64,000 nt of DNA, taken from positions 1,054,001 through 1,118,000 of the forward strand of contig NZ_BNBD01000001.1 of assembly GCF_014654785.1 (NCBI RefSeq), read 5' to 3'. Positions 42,613 through 51,752 of this stretch are shown here, in pieces. The notes under the pieces were generated by a model that saw only the letters and a program-made list of their open reading frames with translations, was not told where the DNA came from and made no database searches. Source of the stretch: Streptomyces mashuensis. Lineage in GTDB: Bacteria; Actinomycetota; Actinomycetes; Streptomycetales; Streptomycetaceae. The translations under genes were made by a program, and so were the position numbers. Numbering within the stretch: position 1 is the stretch's first letter; each line of letters begins with the position of its first letter.

Positions 42613-43020
42613 ATGTACGCAGAACCGGGCATCATCCGGAAGATCATCGAGGGCACCGGCGACACCTGGGCGGTCGTCGGCCTGTCGGCCAACGAACACC
42701 GCGCCGCCTACCGCGTCGCCGAGGTGCTCCAGCGCCACGGCAAGCGCATCGTCCCCGTCCACCCCAAGGCCGAGACGGTGCACGGCGAGCAGGGCTACGC
42801 CACCCTGGCGGACATCCCCTTCCCGGTCGACGTCGTCGACGTCTTCGTCCGCTCCGAGCTGGCCGGCCCCGTCGCCGACGAAGCCGTGGCCATCGGCGCG
42901 AAGGCGGTCTGGTTCCAGCTCGGCGTGATCGACGAGGCAGTCTACGACCGCACCCGCGACGCCGGCCTCCTCATGGTGATGGACCGCTGCCCAGCCATCG
43001 AGATACCCCGGCTCCGCTGA
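42613..43020 (+). CDS. CoA-binding (YccU-like) protein
   Basis: A 135-residue Rossmann-fold CoA-binding domain protein: WAVVGLSANEHRAAYRVAEVL, GKRIVPVHPKAETVHG, DVVDVFVRSELAGPVADEA and a closing MVMDRCPAIEI. It is the stand-alone form of the succinyl-CoA-synthetase-like CoA_binding_2 domain. The biological role is unknown. It lies alone between YigZ and SbcD. Confidence 0.92.
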   Translation: MYAEPGIIRKIIEGTGDTWAVVGLSANEHRAAYRVAEVLQRHGKRIVPVHPKAETVHGEQGYATLADIPFPVDVVDVFVRSELAGPVADEAVAIGAKAVWFQLGVIDEAVYDRTRDAGLLMVMDRCPAIEIPRLR

Positions 43021-43180
43021 ACCCCCGCCGTCCCCGCCACTGATCGTCCGCACCGATCCGGCCCGCGCCGTCCGACCCGGCTGCCACACTGTGACCGGTG
43101 ACGGATAGCGTGGTGCCGGAGGCGAGTGTGAACAGGACGGCCGGGGTGGCGGCAGGAGCGACGGCGCGGGGAGCCGTGCG

Positions 43181-44347
43181 GTGAGGCTGCTGCACACCTC
43201 CGACTGGCACCTGGGGCGGTCCTTCCACCGCGTGAGCCTGCTCGACGCGCAACGCGCCTTCCTCGATCACTTGGTGGCCACCGTCCGCGCCGAGCGGGTC
43301 GACGCCGTCCTCGTCGCCGGTGACGTCTACGACCGGGCCGTGCCGCCCCTCGCCGCCGTCGAGCTGTTCGACGACGCCCTGCACCGGCTGGCCGACCTCG
43401 GCGTGCCCACCGTCATGATCTCCGGCAACCACGACTCGGCCCGCCGCCTCGGCGTCGGCGCCGGCCTCATCCAGCGGGCCGGGATACACCTGCGCACCGA
43501 CCCGGCCGGCTGCGGCACCCCCGTCGTCCTCGCCGACGCCCACGGCGACGTCGCCTTCTACGGCCTGCCCTACCTGGAGCCCGCCCTCGTCCGCGACACC
43601 CTGGGCGCCCCCGCCGCGAGCCATGCCGCCGTGCTCGGGGCCGCCATGGACCGGGTGCGCGCCGACCTCGCCGCCCGGCCGGCCGGCACCCGCGCCGTCG
43701 TCCTCGCCCACGCCTTCGTCACCGGCGGCACCCCCAGCGACAGCGAGCGCGACATCTCCGTCGGCGGCGTCGGTTCCGTGCCCGCCGCGCTCTTCGACGG
43801 CGTGCACTACGCCGCCCTCGGCCACCTCCACGGCTGCCAGACGCTCTCCCCCCGCGTGCGCTACTCCGGCTCGCCCCTCGCCTACTCCTTCTCCGAGGCG
43901 GACCACCGCAAGAGCATGTGGCTGGCCGACCTCGCGGCGGACGGCACTGTCACCGCCGAGCGCGTCGACTGCCCCGTGCCCCGGCCGCTCGCCCGCATCC
44001 GCGGCCACCTGGAGGACCTCCTCGCCGACCCCGCCCTCGAACGCCACGAGGACGCCTGGGTCGAGGCCACCCTCACCGACCCCGTCCGCCCCCGCGACCC
44101 CATGGCCCGCCTCGCCCGGCGGTTCCCGCACACCGTCAGCCTCCTCTTCGAGCCCGACCGCGCGCCCGGCGACCCCCTCCTGTCGTACGCCCGCCGGCTG
44201 CACGGCCGCACCGACCGGCAGATCGCCGAGGACTTCGTCGCCCACGTCCGCGGCGGCCAGGGCCCCGACGCCGCCGAACGCGCCGTCCTGACCGCCGCGC
44301 TGGACGCCGTACGCGTCACCGACACCGTGCGGGAGGTGGCCCGGTGA
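43181..44347 (+). CDS. sbcD: DNA repair exonuclease SbcD
   Basis: A 388-residue Mre11-type metallophosphoesterase: LHTSDWHLGRSFH, VLVAGDVYDRAVPP, SGNHDSARRLG and LGHLHGCQ carry the metal-binding residues. It forms the nuclease subunit of SbcCD, which cleaves hairpins and protein-blocked DNA ends. GTG 43181 is the start. Its stop overlaps the sbcC start (GTGA at 44344), giving coupled expression of the complex. Confidence 0.96.
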   Translation: MRLLHTSDWHLGRSFHRVSLLDAQRAFLDHLVATVRAERVDAVLVAGDVYDRAVPPLAAVELFDDALHRLADLGVPTVMISGNHDSARRLGVGAGLIQRAGIHLRTDPAGCGTPVVLADAHGDVAFYGLPYLEPALVRDTLGAPAASHAAVLGAAMDRVRADLAARPAGTRAVVLAHAFVTGGTPSDSERDISVGGVGSVPAALFDGVHYAALGHLHGCQTLSPRVRYSGSPLAYSFSEADHRKSMWLADLAADGTVTAERVDCPVPRPLARIRGHLEDLLADPALERHEDAWVEATLTDPVRPRDPMARLARRFPHTVSLLFEPDRAPGDPLLSYARRLHGRTDRQIAEDFVAHVRGGQGPDAAERAVLTAALDAVRVTDTVREVAR

Positions 44348-47300
44348 GGCTCCACCGGCTCCAGGTCACCGCCTTCGGCCCGTTCGGCGGCACCCAGACC
44401 GTCGACTTCGACGCCCTCTCGGCCGCCGGGCTCTTCCTCCTCCACGGCGCCACGGGCGCCGGCAAGACCTCCATTCTCGACGCCGTCTGCTACTCCCTCT
44501 ACAACGCCGTCCCCGGCAGCCGCCCCGACAGCGGCCTCACCCTGCGCAGCGACCACGCCCACCCCGAGACCCTCACCGAGGTCCTCCTCGACCTCACCGT
44601 GGGCGGGCGCCGCCTGGAGATCACCCGGCGGCCCGAGCAGCTGCGCCCCAAGAAGCGCGGCAGCGGCCTCACGAAGGAGAAGCCGTACAGCGCGCTGCGC
44701 GAGCGCGCCCCGGACGGCACGTGGAAGGCGCTCAGCCGCTCCCACCAGGAGATCGGCGAGGAGATCGGGCAGCTCCTCGGCATGAGCCGCGAACAGTTCT
44801 GCCAGGTGGTGCTGTTGCCGCAGGGACAGTTCGCGGACTTCCTGCGGGCCGACGACAAGGCCCGCGGCGACCTCCTCGGCCACCTCTTCGACACCGGCCG
44901 CTTCCGCCGCGCCGAGGACCACCTCGCCGAGCGGCGCCGCACCGCCGAGGCCCGGGTGCGCGCCGGCGACACCCGCCTGCTCGAACTCGCCCACCGCATG
45001 GCGCAGGAGGCGGCCGGCCTCGGCCTGCCCCCCGTCGGCACCCCCGAGCCCGCCACCGCCGGCCCGGACGCCGCCGACCCCGCCGGCCCCGGCGCCGGGA
45101 CGCCGCGCCGCCGCGCCGCCGTCCCCGCGCCCCGTACCGCCGAGCCCCTCCTCGGGCCCGGCGACGAGGGCCTGGCCGAGGCCGTGCTCGAATGGGCGGC
45201 GCTCGCCCGCGAGGCGGCCCGCGCACGACGCGACGCCGCCGACGCCGCCGTCCACGCCGCCGAACGGGCCCACCACGCCGCCCAGGAACGCGCCGACGAG
45301 GCCCGCCGCACCGCCCGGCTCCAGGAGCGGCACCGCGCCGCCCGGCACCGCGCCGAGGCCCTGGCCGGCTTCCGTGAGGAGCGGGACGCGGTCGCCGCAC
45401 GCCTGGACCGGGCCCGCGCCGCCGAGGCCGTGGCCCCCGCGCTGGAACTGCGCGCCAAGGCCGAGGCCGAGCACCACGCCGCGACCGCCGGCGAACGCCG
45501 GGCCCGCGAGGCGCTGCCCGCCGCCGACCGCGCCGCGGACCCCGGCCGCCTGGCCGCCCTCGAACGTGCCCTGCGCGAGGACCTCGGCTCGCTCGCCGCC
45601 GCCCGCCGCGCCGAGGCCCGCGCCGCGGACATCACCGCCGAGCTCGCCGGCCTCGACCGCGCCGCCGGCGCCGACGAGGAGGTCCTCACCGAGACCGCCG
45701 CCTGGCTGGCCGGCTGGGAGTCCACGCACGCCGCGCTCCAGCGCCGCGTCGAGGAGGCCCAGGAGGCCGTCGGCCTCGCCGAGCGGCTCGCCGGCCGGCT
45801 CGGGCCCGCCCGCCGCGCCCTGGACGCCGCCCGCCGCCGCGACACCCTCACCGGCGGCCTGGAGCGGGCCCGCAGCACGGAGACGGCCGCCCGCGAGCGG
45901 TCCGCCGCCGCCCGCCAGCACTGGCTCGACCTCAAGGAACGCCGCCTCCTCGGCTTCGCCGCCGAACTCGCCCGCGAACTGCGGCCCGGCCACGCCTGCG
46001 CCGTGTGCGGCGCCACCGAACACCCCGACCCCGCCCCGGCCGGCGCCGGCCACGTCGACCGGGCCGCCGAGGACGCCGCCCTCGAGGCGTACCAGCGTGC
46101 CGAGCAGGACCGCGAGGCGGCCACCGCCCGCCGGCAGGCCCTGGAACAGGACCTCGCCGCCGCCACGGCCGAGGCCGGGGACGCCCCCGCGGCCGGCCTG
46201 GAGGCCGCCCTGCGCGAGCTGGAGGACTCCTGCGCCCGGGCCCGCCGCGACGCCGCCGGCCTGCACGCCGCCCGCGAGGAACTGGCCGCCGCGCAAGGGG
46301 AGTACGAACGCCGCCGCGCCGCCCGCGAGGAGGCACGGCTGCGCGTCGCCGCCCGCGCCTCGCGCCGGGAGAACCTGGAGGCCGAACGGGACGCGCTCCA
46401 GGAGGAACTGGGGCGGGCCCGCGCGGGCGAGGAGAGCGTCGCCCGGCGCGCCGCCCTGCTGGAGGAGCGGCTGACGGCCCTGGTCACGGCCGCCGAGGCC
46501 GCCCGCGAGGCCGGGCGGACCGCCGCCCGCCTCGCGGAGGCCGGACAACACGTGGCGGACGCGGCCCGGCGTGCCGGCTTCGCCGGCCCGGACGAGGCCG
46601 CCGGCGCCCTGCTGGACGCGCCCGCCCGCCAGGACCTGGAGCGCCGGCTCGACGCGTGGCGGGAGGAGGAGCGGGCCGTCGCGGCCGAACTCGCCGACAC
46701 CGAGGTGGCGGACGCCGCCGCCCGTCCGCCCGCGGACCCCGGCGCCGGGCAGGCGGCCGCCGACGCCGCCCACGTGGCCCTGAAGGAGGCGTTCGCCGCC
46801 GCCACCGCCGCCCGTGGCCGCTGCGCCGAGCTCGACCGGCTGTCCGCGGAGGCCACGGCCGACGCCCGGCGGCTGGCGCCGCTGCGCGAGGAGTACCACC
46901 GCATCGCGGAGCTGGCGGCGCTGGCCGCCGGCACGTCCGCCCGCAACGAGCGAAAGATGCGCCTGGAGTCGTACGTGCTGGCGGCGCGGCTGGAGCAGGT
47001 GGCGGCCGCGGCGAGCGCCCGGTTGCAGCGGATGTCCGCCGGCCGCTACACGCTGGTGCACTCCGACGCCCGCTCCGGCGGCCGCGGCCGCTCGGGTCTC
47101 GGCCTGCACGTGGTGGACGCCTGGACGGGCAGCGAGCGCGACACCACCACGCTGTCCGGCGGCGAGACCTTCTTCGTCTCGCTCTCCCTGGCGCTGGGCC
47201 TGGCGGACGTGGTGACGGAGGAGGCCGGCGGCACCCGGCTGGACACCCTCTTCGTCGACGAGGGCTTCGGCAGCCTCGACGAGCAGACGCTGGAGGAGGT

Positions 47301-47454
47301 CATGGACGTGCTGGACTCCCTGCGGGAGCGCGACCGCACCGTGGGCATCGTCAGCCACGTCGGCGACCTGCGCCGGCGGGTGCCGGCCCGGCTGGAGGTC
47401 GTCAAGGGCCGCTCGGGCTCGGCCGTCCGTCACCACGCGGCGCCCGCGGGCTGA
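44344..47454 (+). CDS. sbcC: DNA repair ATPase SbcC
   Basis: A 1036-residue Rad50-like SMC-type ATPase. Walker A HGATGAGKTS near residue 40, two long Ala/Arg/Glu-rich coiled coils, a zinc-hook CAVC in the middle (GHACAVCGATEHP), the ABC signature LSGGETFFVSLSLALG and Walker B DTLFVDEGFGSLDEQ. It is the ATPase subunit of SbcCD. The 3' end overlaps the convergent Lrp gene by 53 bases. Confidence 0.96.
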   Translation: MRLHRLQVTAFGPFGGTQTVDFDALSAAGLFLLHGATGAGKTSILDAVCYSLYNAVPGSRPDSGLTLRSDHAHPETLTEVLLDLTVGGRRLEITRRPEQLRPKKRGSGLTKEKPYSALRERAPDGTWKALSRSHQEIGEEIGQLLGMSREQFCQVVLLPQGQFADFLRADDKARGDLLGHLFDTGRFRRAEDHLAERRRTAEARVRAGDTRLLELAHRMAQEAAGLGLPPVGTPEPATAGPDAADPAGPGAGTPRRRAAVPAPRTAEPLLGPGDEGLAEAVLEWAALAREAARARRDAADAAVHAAERAHHAAQERADEARRTARLQERHRAARHRAEALAGFREERDAVAARLDRARAAEAVAPALELRAKAEAEHHAATAGERRAREALPAADRAADPGRLAALERALREDLGSLAAARRAEARAADITAELAGLDRAAGADEEVLTETAAWLAGWESTHAALQRRVEEAQEAVGLAERLAGRLGPARRALDAARRRDTLTGGLERARSTETAARERSAAARQHWLDLKERRLLGFAAELARELRPGHACAVCGATEHPDPAPAGAGHVDRAAEDAALEAYQRAEQDREAATARRQALEQDLAAATAEAGDAPAAGLEAALRELEDSCARARRDAAGLHAAREELAAAQGEYERRRAAREEARLRVAARASRRENLEAERDALQEELGRARAGEESVARRAALLEERLTALVTAAEAAREAGRTAARLAEAGQHVADAARRAGFAGPDEAAGALLDAPARQDLERRLDAWREEERAVAAELADTEVADAAARPPADPGAGQAAADAAHVALKEAFAAATAARGRCAELDRLSAEATADARRLAPLREEYHRIAELAALAAGTSARNERKMRLESYVLAARLEQVAAAASARLQRMSAGRYTLVHSDARSGGRGRSGLGLHVVDAWTGSERDTTTLSGGETFFVSLSLALGLADVVTEEAGGTRLDTLFVDEGFGSLDEQTLEEVMDVLDSLRERDRTVGIVSHVGDLRRRVPARLEVVKGRSGSAVRHHAAPAG

Positions 47455-47890
47455 GCGCGCGGCGCGGCAGCGGCGAGGAGTAGACCACGCTGGTGGTCAC
47501 CGCCCCCAGCGCGCCGATGCGGCCCGCCACCTCCTCCAGGTGCCGCATCGACCCCGCCGCCACCTTCAGCACGAAGCAGTCGTCGCCGGTGACGTGGTGG
47601 GCCTCCAGCACCTCGGGCGTGGTGGCCAGCAAGTCGTGGAAGGGCTTGTAGTTGGCGTTGGGGTAGCGCAGGCGGACGAAGGCGAGCACGGACATGCCCA
47701 GTTTCTCGGGGTCCAGCACGGCGGTGTACCCGCCGATGACGCCGGCCTCCTCCAGCCGCCGCACCCGCTCGGTGACGGCGCTGGGGGACATGTTCACGGT
47801 ACGCGCCAGCTCCGCGTATCCCGCGCGCCCGTTGCTCTGCAGGGCGTCGAGGATGCGCCAGTCGGTGGCGTCGGGGGAATAGCCGGTCAT
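47402..47890 (-). CDS. Lrp/AsnC-family regulator
   Basis: A 162-residue regulator: N-terminal HTH (DWRILDALQSNGRAGYAELARTV and SPSAVTERVRRLEEAGVI in part) and a C-terminal RAM/AsnC effector domain (VLAFVRLRYPN, EVLEAHHVTGDDCFVLKV). The last 20 residues overlap sbcC in antisense. It is divergent from the rhodanese gene, a common pairing in actinobacteria, and probably regulates it in response to an amino acid. Confidence 0.93.
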   Translation of the reverse strand: MTGYSPDATDWRILDALQSNGRAGYAELARTVNMSPSAVTERVRRLEEAGVIGGYTAVLDPEKLGMSVLAFVRLRYPNANYKPFHDLLATTPEVLEAHHVTGDDCFVLKVAAGSMRHLEEVAGRIGALGAVTTSVVYSSPLPRRALSPRAPRGDGRPSPSGP

Positions 47891-47984
47891 GTGCGCTGTC
47901 TAGCAGTGGAATCCCCGGTCGGGCAAGGGTTTTGCCGGGAATTCCGCATTCCCGCGGGGGATCATGGACCGTAGATTTTTCGCC

Positions 47985-48440
47985 ATGACGACGATCACCG
48001 ACACGCTCGCGACCCCCGCCGAGGCCGCGGCCTACTTCGCCGCCCGCCTCGCCTTCCACACCGACCCCACCGATGTCCACGCCGCCCTCGCTGCCGGCAC
48101 GGCGGACTTCGTCGTCGTCGACTCCCGCTCCACGCAGGCGTGGGACCAGGGCCACATCCCCGGCGCCGTGCACCTGCCCACCCGGCAGATCCCCCAGCTC
48201 GCGCCGCGCATGCTCGACCCGGAGGTGCCCGTGGTCGTGCACTGCTGGGGGCCGGGCTGCGACGGCGCGACCCGGGCGGCCCTCGCGCTCGCCCGGCTCG
48301 GGTACCGCGTCAAGGAGATGATCGGCGGCATCGAGTACTGGATCCGCGAGGGCTACGCCGTCGACACCGCCGAGGGCACCCGCCAGTCGCCCCCGGACCC
48401 GCTCACCGCGCCCGTCTACGGCGGGGACTGCGGCTGCTGA
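47985..48440 (+). CDS. Rhodanese-like sulfurtransferase
   Basis: A 151-residue single-domain rhodanese: FVVVDSRSTQAWDQGHIPGAVHLP, and an active-site loop HCWGPGCDGATRAA with Cys where the thiol carrier is expected. A C-terminal GGDCGC offers a further pair of cysteines. ATG 47985 is used; ATG 47964 in the same frame has the better purine-rich site (GGGGGATC) and may be the true start. Confidence 0.9.
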   Translation: MTTITDTLATPAEAAAYFAARLAFHTDPTDVHAALAAGTADFVVVDSRSTQAWDQGHIPGAVHLPTRQIPQLAPRMLDPEVPVVVHCWGPGCDGATRAALALARLGYRVKEMIGGIEYWIREGYAVDTAEGTRQSPPDPLTAPVYGGDCGC

Positions 48441-48477
48441 ACGGCGGGCCGGGGCCGGGGCGTACGGGCGGCCGGCG

Positions 48478-50157
48478 TCAGAGCGCCGACAGCTCGGTCA
48501 CCAGGTCGTCCAGGCCCATCGAGCCGAGCGACAGCGCCGCCATGTGCCAGCGCTTGGCGTCGAAGGCGGCGCCGTGCGCCTTCCGGGCCGCGTCCCGGCC
48601 GGCGAGCCAGGCGCGTTCGCCCAGCTTGTAGCCGATGGCCTGGCCCGGCATGCCCAGGTAGCGCACCAGCTCGCTCTCCACGTACGGGCCCGGCTGGCCG
48701 CTGTGCAGGCCGAAGAACTCCTGCGCCAGCGCCGGCGTCCACCGCTCGCCCGGGTGGAAGGGGGAGTGGGCGGGGATCTCCAGGCCCAGGTGCATGCCGA
48801 TGTCGACGATGACCCGCAGGGCGCGCATCATCTGCGCGTCCAGGTAGCCCAGCCGGCGCTCGGGGTCGGTCAGGAAGCCCAGTTCGTCCATCAGGCGCTC
48901 GGCGTACAGCGCCCACCCCTCCACGTTCGCGCCGATCATGCCCGGGCCCGCCTGGTAGCGCGAGAGCCGGTCGGCGACGTGCACCCACTGGGCCAGCTGG
49001 AGGTGGTGGCCGGGCACGCCCTCGTGGTACCAGGTCGTCACCAGGTCGTAGACGCGGAAGCGCGTCTCGCCCATGGTGGGCAGCCAGGTGCGGCCGGGGC
49101 GCGAGAAGTCCTCCGACGGCTGGATGTAGTACGGGGCGGCCGCGCCGCCGGGCGGCGCGATGCACGACTCGACGCGCTTGACGCGCTCGGCGAGGTCGAA
49201 GTGCGTGCCGTCCAGCGCCTCGATGGTCTCGTCCATCAGCCGCTGGAGCCAGACCCGGGTCTCCTCCACGCCCTCGACGTACGTGCCGTGGACGTCCAGG
49301 TGCGCCAGCGCCTCCCACGGCGTGCGCGCGTCCGGCAGGATCCGCCGGGCCTCCTGCCGCATCTCGTCCAGCAGGCGGTGGAACTCGGCCCAGCCGTAGG
49401 CGTACGCCTCGTCCAGGTCGAGGTCGGCGCCGTTCCACTGGCGCGACCACAGCGCGTACCGCTCGCGGCCCACGGGGTCCGGGGTGCCCTCGACGGCCGG
49501 CGCGTAGGTCCCGCCCAGCCAGGAGCGGAGCTCCGCCAGGGCGTCGGTGGCCGTGGCCGCGGCCTGGTCCAGCTCCTGCCGCAGCGGCTCGGGGCCGCCC
49601 GCGGCGAACGTGCCGAGCCAGCGCGTGCCGGTCCACTCGTCCAGCTGGCCGAGGACGGTGGCCACCTGGCGCGGGCCGCCGCGCAGGCCGCGGGCGAGGC
49701 CCTGGGCCAGCGAGGCGCGGTAGCCCTCCAGGGCGGCCGGCACGGCGCGCAGGCGGGCGGCGACGGCGGCCCAGTCCTCGTCGGTGTCCACCGGCATGAT
49801 GGTGAAGCCGTCCACCATGGCGTGCAGCGGCGAGTGCATGTTGCTGACGCGGCACAGCGGTTCGCCCGCCTCGTGCAGGGCCAGACGGGCCGTCAGGCGC
49901 TCGCGGAGCAGCCGCGCGCAGCGGCGTTCGGCCTCGTCGCCGGCGCCGGGCCGGGCCTCGGCCTCGTCGAGCTGCTTGAGCGTGTCCCGGGCGAGCGCGG
50001 CCAGGGCCTCGTGGCCGTCGGGGGAGAAATCCGGCAGCCGGGGTGCGCTGCCGGCGACGCCGAGCTCCGTTCCCAGGAGCGGGTCGAGGGCGACCAGCGC
50101 CTCGACGTACGCGTCGGCGACCTGGCGGGGGAGGGGGGCAGCAGTGGTGTTCGGCAT
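48478..50157 (-). CDS. DUF885 family metallopeptidase-like protein
   Basis: A 559-residue protein of the DUF885 family. The zinc motif is TTWYHEGVPGHHLQLA, an HExxGHH arrangement, with IGANVEGWALYAERLMDELG downstream providing a further Glu ligand. No signal peptide is seen, so it is likely a cytoplasmic carboxypeptidase-like enzyme. ATG 50157 is the start. Substrate unknown. Confidence 0.92.
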   Translation of the reverse strand: MPNTTAAPLPRQVADAYVEALVALDPLLGTELGVAGSAPRLPDFSPDGHEALAALARDTLKQLDEAEARPGAGDEAERRCARLLRERLTARLALHEAGEPLCRVSNMHSPLHAMVDGFTIMPVDTDEDWAAVAARLRAVPAALEGYRASLAQGLARGLRGGPRQVATVLGQLDEWTGTRWLGTFAAGGPEPLRQELDQAAATATDALAELRSWLGGTYAPAVEGTPDPVGRERYALWSRQWNGADLDLDEAYAYGWAEFHRLLDEMRQEARRILPDARTPWEALAHLDVHGTYVEGVEETRVWLQRLMDETIEALDGTHFDLAERVKRVESCIAPPGGAAAPYYIQPSEDFSRPGRTWLPTMGETRFRVYDLVTTWYHEGVPGHHLQLAQWVHVADRLSRYQAGPGMIGANVEGWALYAERLMDELGFLTDPERRLGYLDAQMMRALRVIVDIGMHLGLEIPAHSPFHPGERWTPALAQEFFGLHSGQPGPYVESELVRYLGMPGQAIGYKLGERAWLAGRDAARKAHGAAFDAKRWHMAALSLGSMGLDDLVTELSAL

Positions 50158-50183
50158 GCGGACATCCTGCTGCACCCCGCCCG

Positions 50184-51611
50184 TCACGTCACCGGGTTTA
50201 CCCGTCGGTCCGGCGGACGCAGGCCGCGGGGCGGCGCGGGGTCCATGGCCGGCGGCCCGGCCAGGCGCGCGGTGAGCACGAGGGTGCCCTCCTCGACCTG
50301 GAAGTCCAGCGGCAGGCCCAGGGCCCGCATGGCCGCGACCATGCCGGTGTTGGAGGCGGTGGTGACGGCGTAGACGGAGCCGCAGCCGGCCTCGGAGGCC
50401 ATCTCCACGAGCCGGGCGAGCAGCCGGCCGCCCACGCCGCGGCGCTGCCAGGCGTCCTCGACCAGGAGCGCCACCTCCGTCTCGTCGCCGTCCCACAGCA
50501 GGTGGCCGAGGGCCACCAGCCGGCCGGAGGCGGTGCGGGCGGTGAGGGTGCGGCCGAAGCGCGGGCTGAGGAGGTGCCGCAGGTAGCGGTCGGCGTCGCC
50601 GACCGGGCCGTGGTAGCGCTGTGCGAGGGTGGCCGGCGAGCAGCGGTCGTGCATCTCGCGGGCGGCGGCCAGGTCGCCGGGGGCGGCGCGGCGTACGGTG
50701 ATGGCCTCGCCCTCGGGCAGGGTGAGGACGTGCGGGCCGGCGGGGACGCGCGGGCCCAGCCGGGCGTCGAGCTCCACCAGCGCGCGGGCGCGCGCGAACT
50801 CGGTGGGCGTGAACGGCAGATGGGGCCGCTCCACGACGATGGAGCCGCCGGAGGGGTCGCGCAGCCGCAGCACGGTGCCCTCCCACGCGCCCTCCTCCGG
50901 TACGGGCGGGGTGCCGGCGCCGCTGCGCGGGGAGCGCGCCGGCAGAGAGCGGATGGTGCAGCGGCCCAGCAGCCGGCGCAGGGCGAGGGGGAGTTCGGCG
51001 GCGTCGAGGGCGGTGCGCGTCGCCAGGCCCAGCACCCGGGTGGGGGCGTCCACCAGGTCGTGGGCGTCGGCGCGCTCCAGCCAGGTGTCGCGGCCGCCGC
51101 CGTCGGCGGCGGCGCGGGTGAGGTCGGCGGGGGCCAGGGAACCGGGGGCGCGCAGCAGCAGTTCGTCGACGGTGCCCTCGGCGAGCGGGTGCGTCTGGAG
51201 GGAGAGGATGTCCACGCCGCGGTCGGCGAGGGCCAGGCACAGGGCGGCCAGGCTGCCGGGCTCGTCGCGGACGGTGGTCCGCATCCGCCACAGGGCGGCG
51301 GGCCCGGCGGCGCGCGGCGACGCGGAGACGGCGGTGTCGTGCTGCAGGCCGTGGCCGGCGAGCGGGGGAGGGGGCGGCGGAGGAGGGGCGTGGCCGCGGT
51401 GCCGGGCCCACCACATGTGCAGCCCGGCGGTGGCGAGCAGCGCCACCGCCGAGCCCACGAGCAGGGCCGGGCCTTCCGGGCCGTGCGCGACCGTGTTGGC
51501 CACCCCGTCCGCGGCGGCGACCGCCGCGAACAGGGCGGCCACTTCCACCAGGTCGCGGCGCCAGTGGTGGGGGTGCCTACGGGCGGCGGGGGCGGAGGTC
51601 TCGTCGCTCAT
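50184..51611 (-). CDS. ACT-domain plus GNAT acetyltransferase fusion with N-terminal helices
   Basis: A 475-residue protein. Residues 25-75 contain hydrophobic helices (LVEVAALFAAVAAADGVA; LLVGSAVALLATAGLHMWW) and a proline run; an ACT domain follows (MRTTVRDEPGSLAALCLALADRGVDI), and a GNAT domain closes it (EVALLVEDAWQRRGVGGRLLARLVEMA). The combination suggests an acetyltransferase controlled by an amino acid, possibly on a protein lysine. ATG 51611 follows GTGGGGA. Confidence 0.85.
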   Translation of the reverse strand: MSDETSAPAARRHPHHWRRDLVEVAALFAAVAAADGVANTVAHGPEGPALLVGSAVALLATAGLHMWWARHRGHAPPPPPPPPLAGHGLQHDTAVSASPRAAGPAALWRMRTTVRDEPGSLAALCLALADRGVDILSLQTHPLAEGTVDELLLRAPGSLAPADLTRAAADGGGRDTWLERADAHDLVDAPTRVLGLATRTALDAAELPLALRRLLGRCTIRSLPARSPRSGAGTPPVPEEGAWEGTVLRLRDPSGGSIVVERPHLPFTPTEFARARALVELDARLGPRVPAGPHVLTLPEGEAITVRRAAPGDLAAAREMHDRCSPATLAQRYHGPVGDADRYLRHLLSPRFGRTLTARTASGRLVALGHLLWDGDETEVALLVEDAWQRRGVGGRLLARLVEMASEAGCGSVYAVTTASNTGMVAAMRALGLPLDFQVEEGTLVLTARLAGPPAMDPAPPRGLRPPDRRVNPVT

Positions 51612-51752
51612 GGTCCCCACCCTGGCGGAGCGGTGTTGCCTGATCACGAACGCCCTGTGTCCGGCCGGTAAAGGGTGCGACGGGGGCGATGGCGTGATTT
51701 TTCGTGATGTTTACGCGCGCTGCTCGGAGGCGGGGTGGCCGAAGGCGGGGTG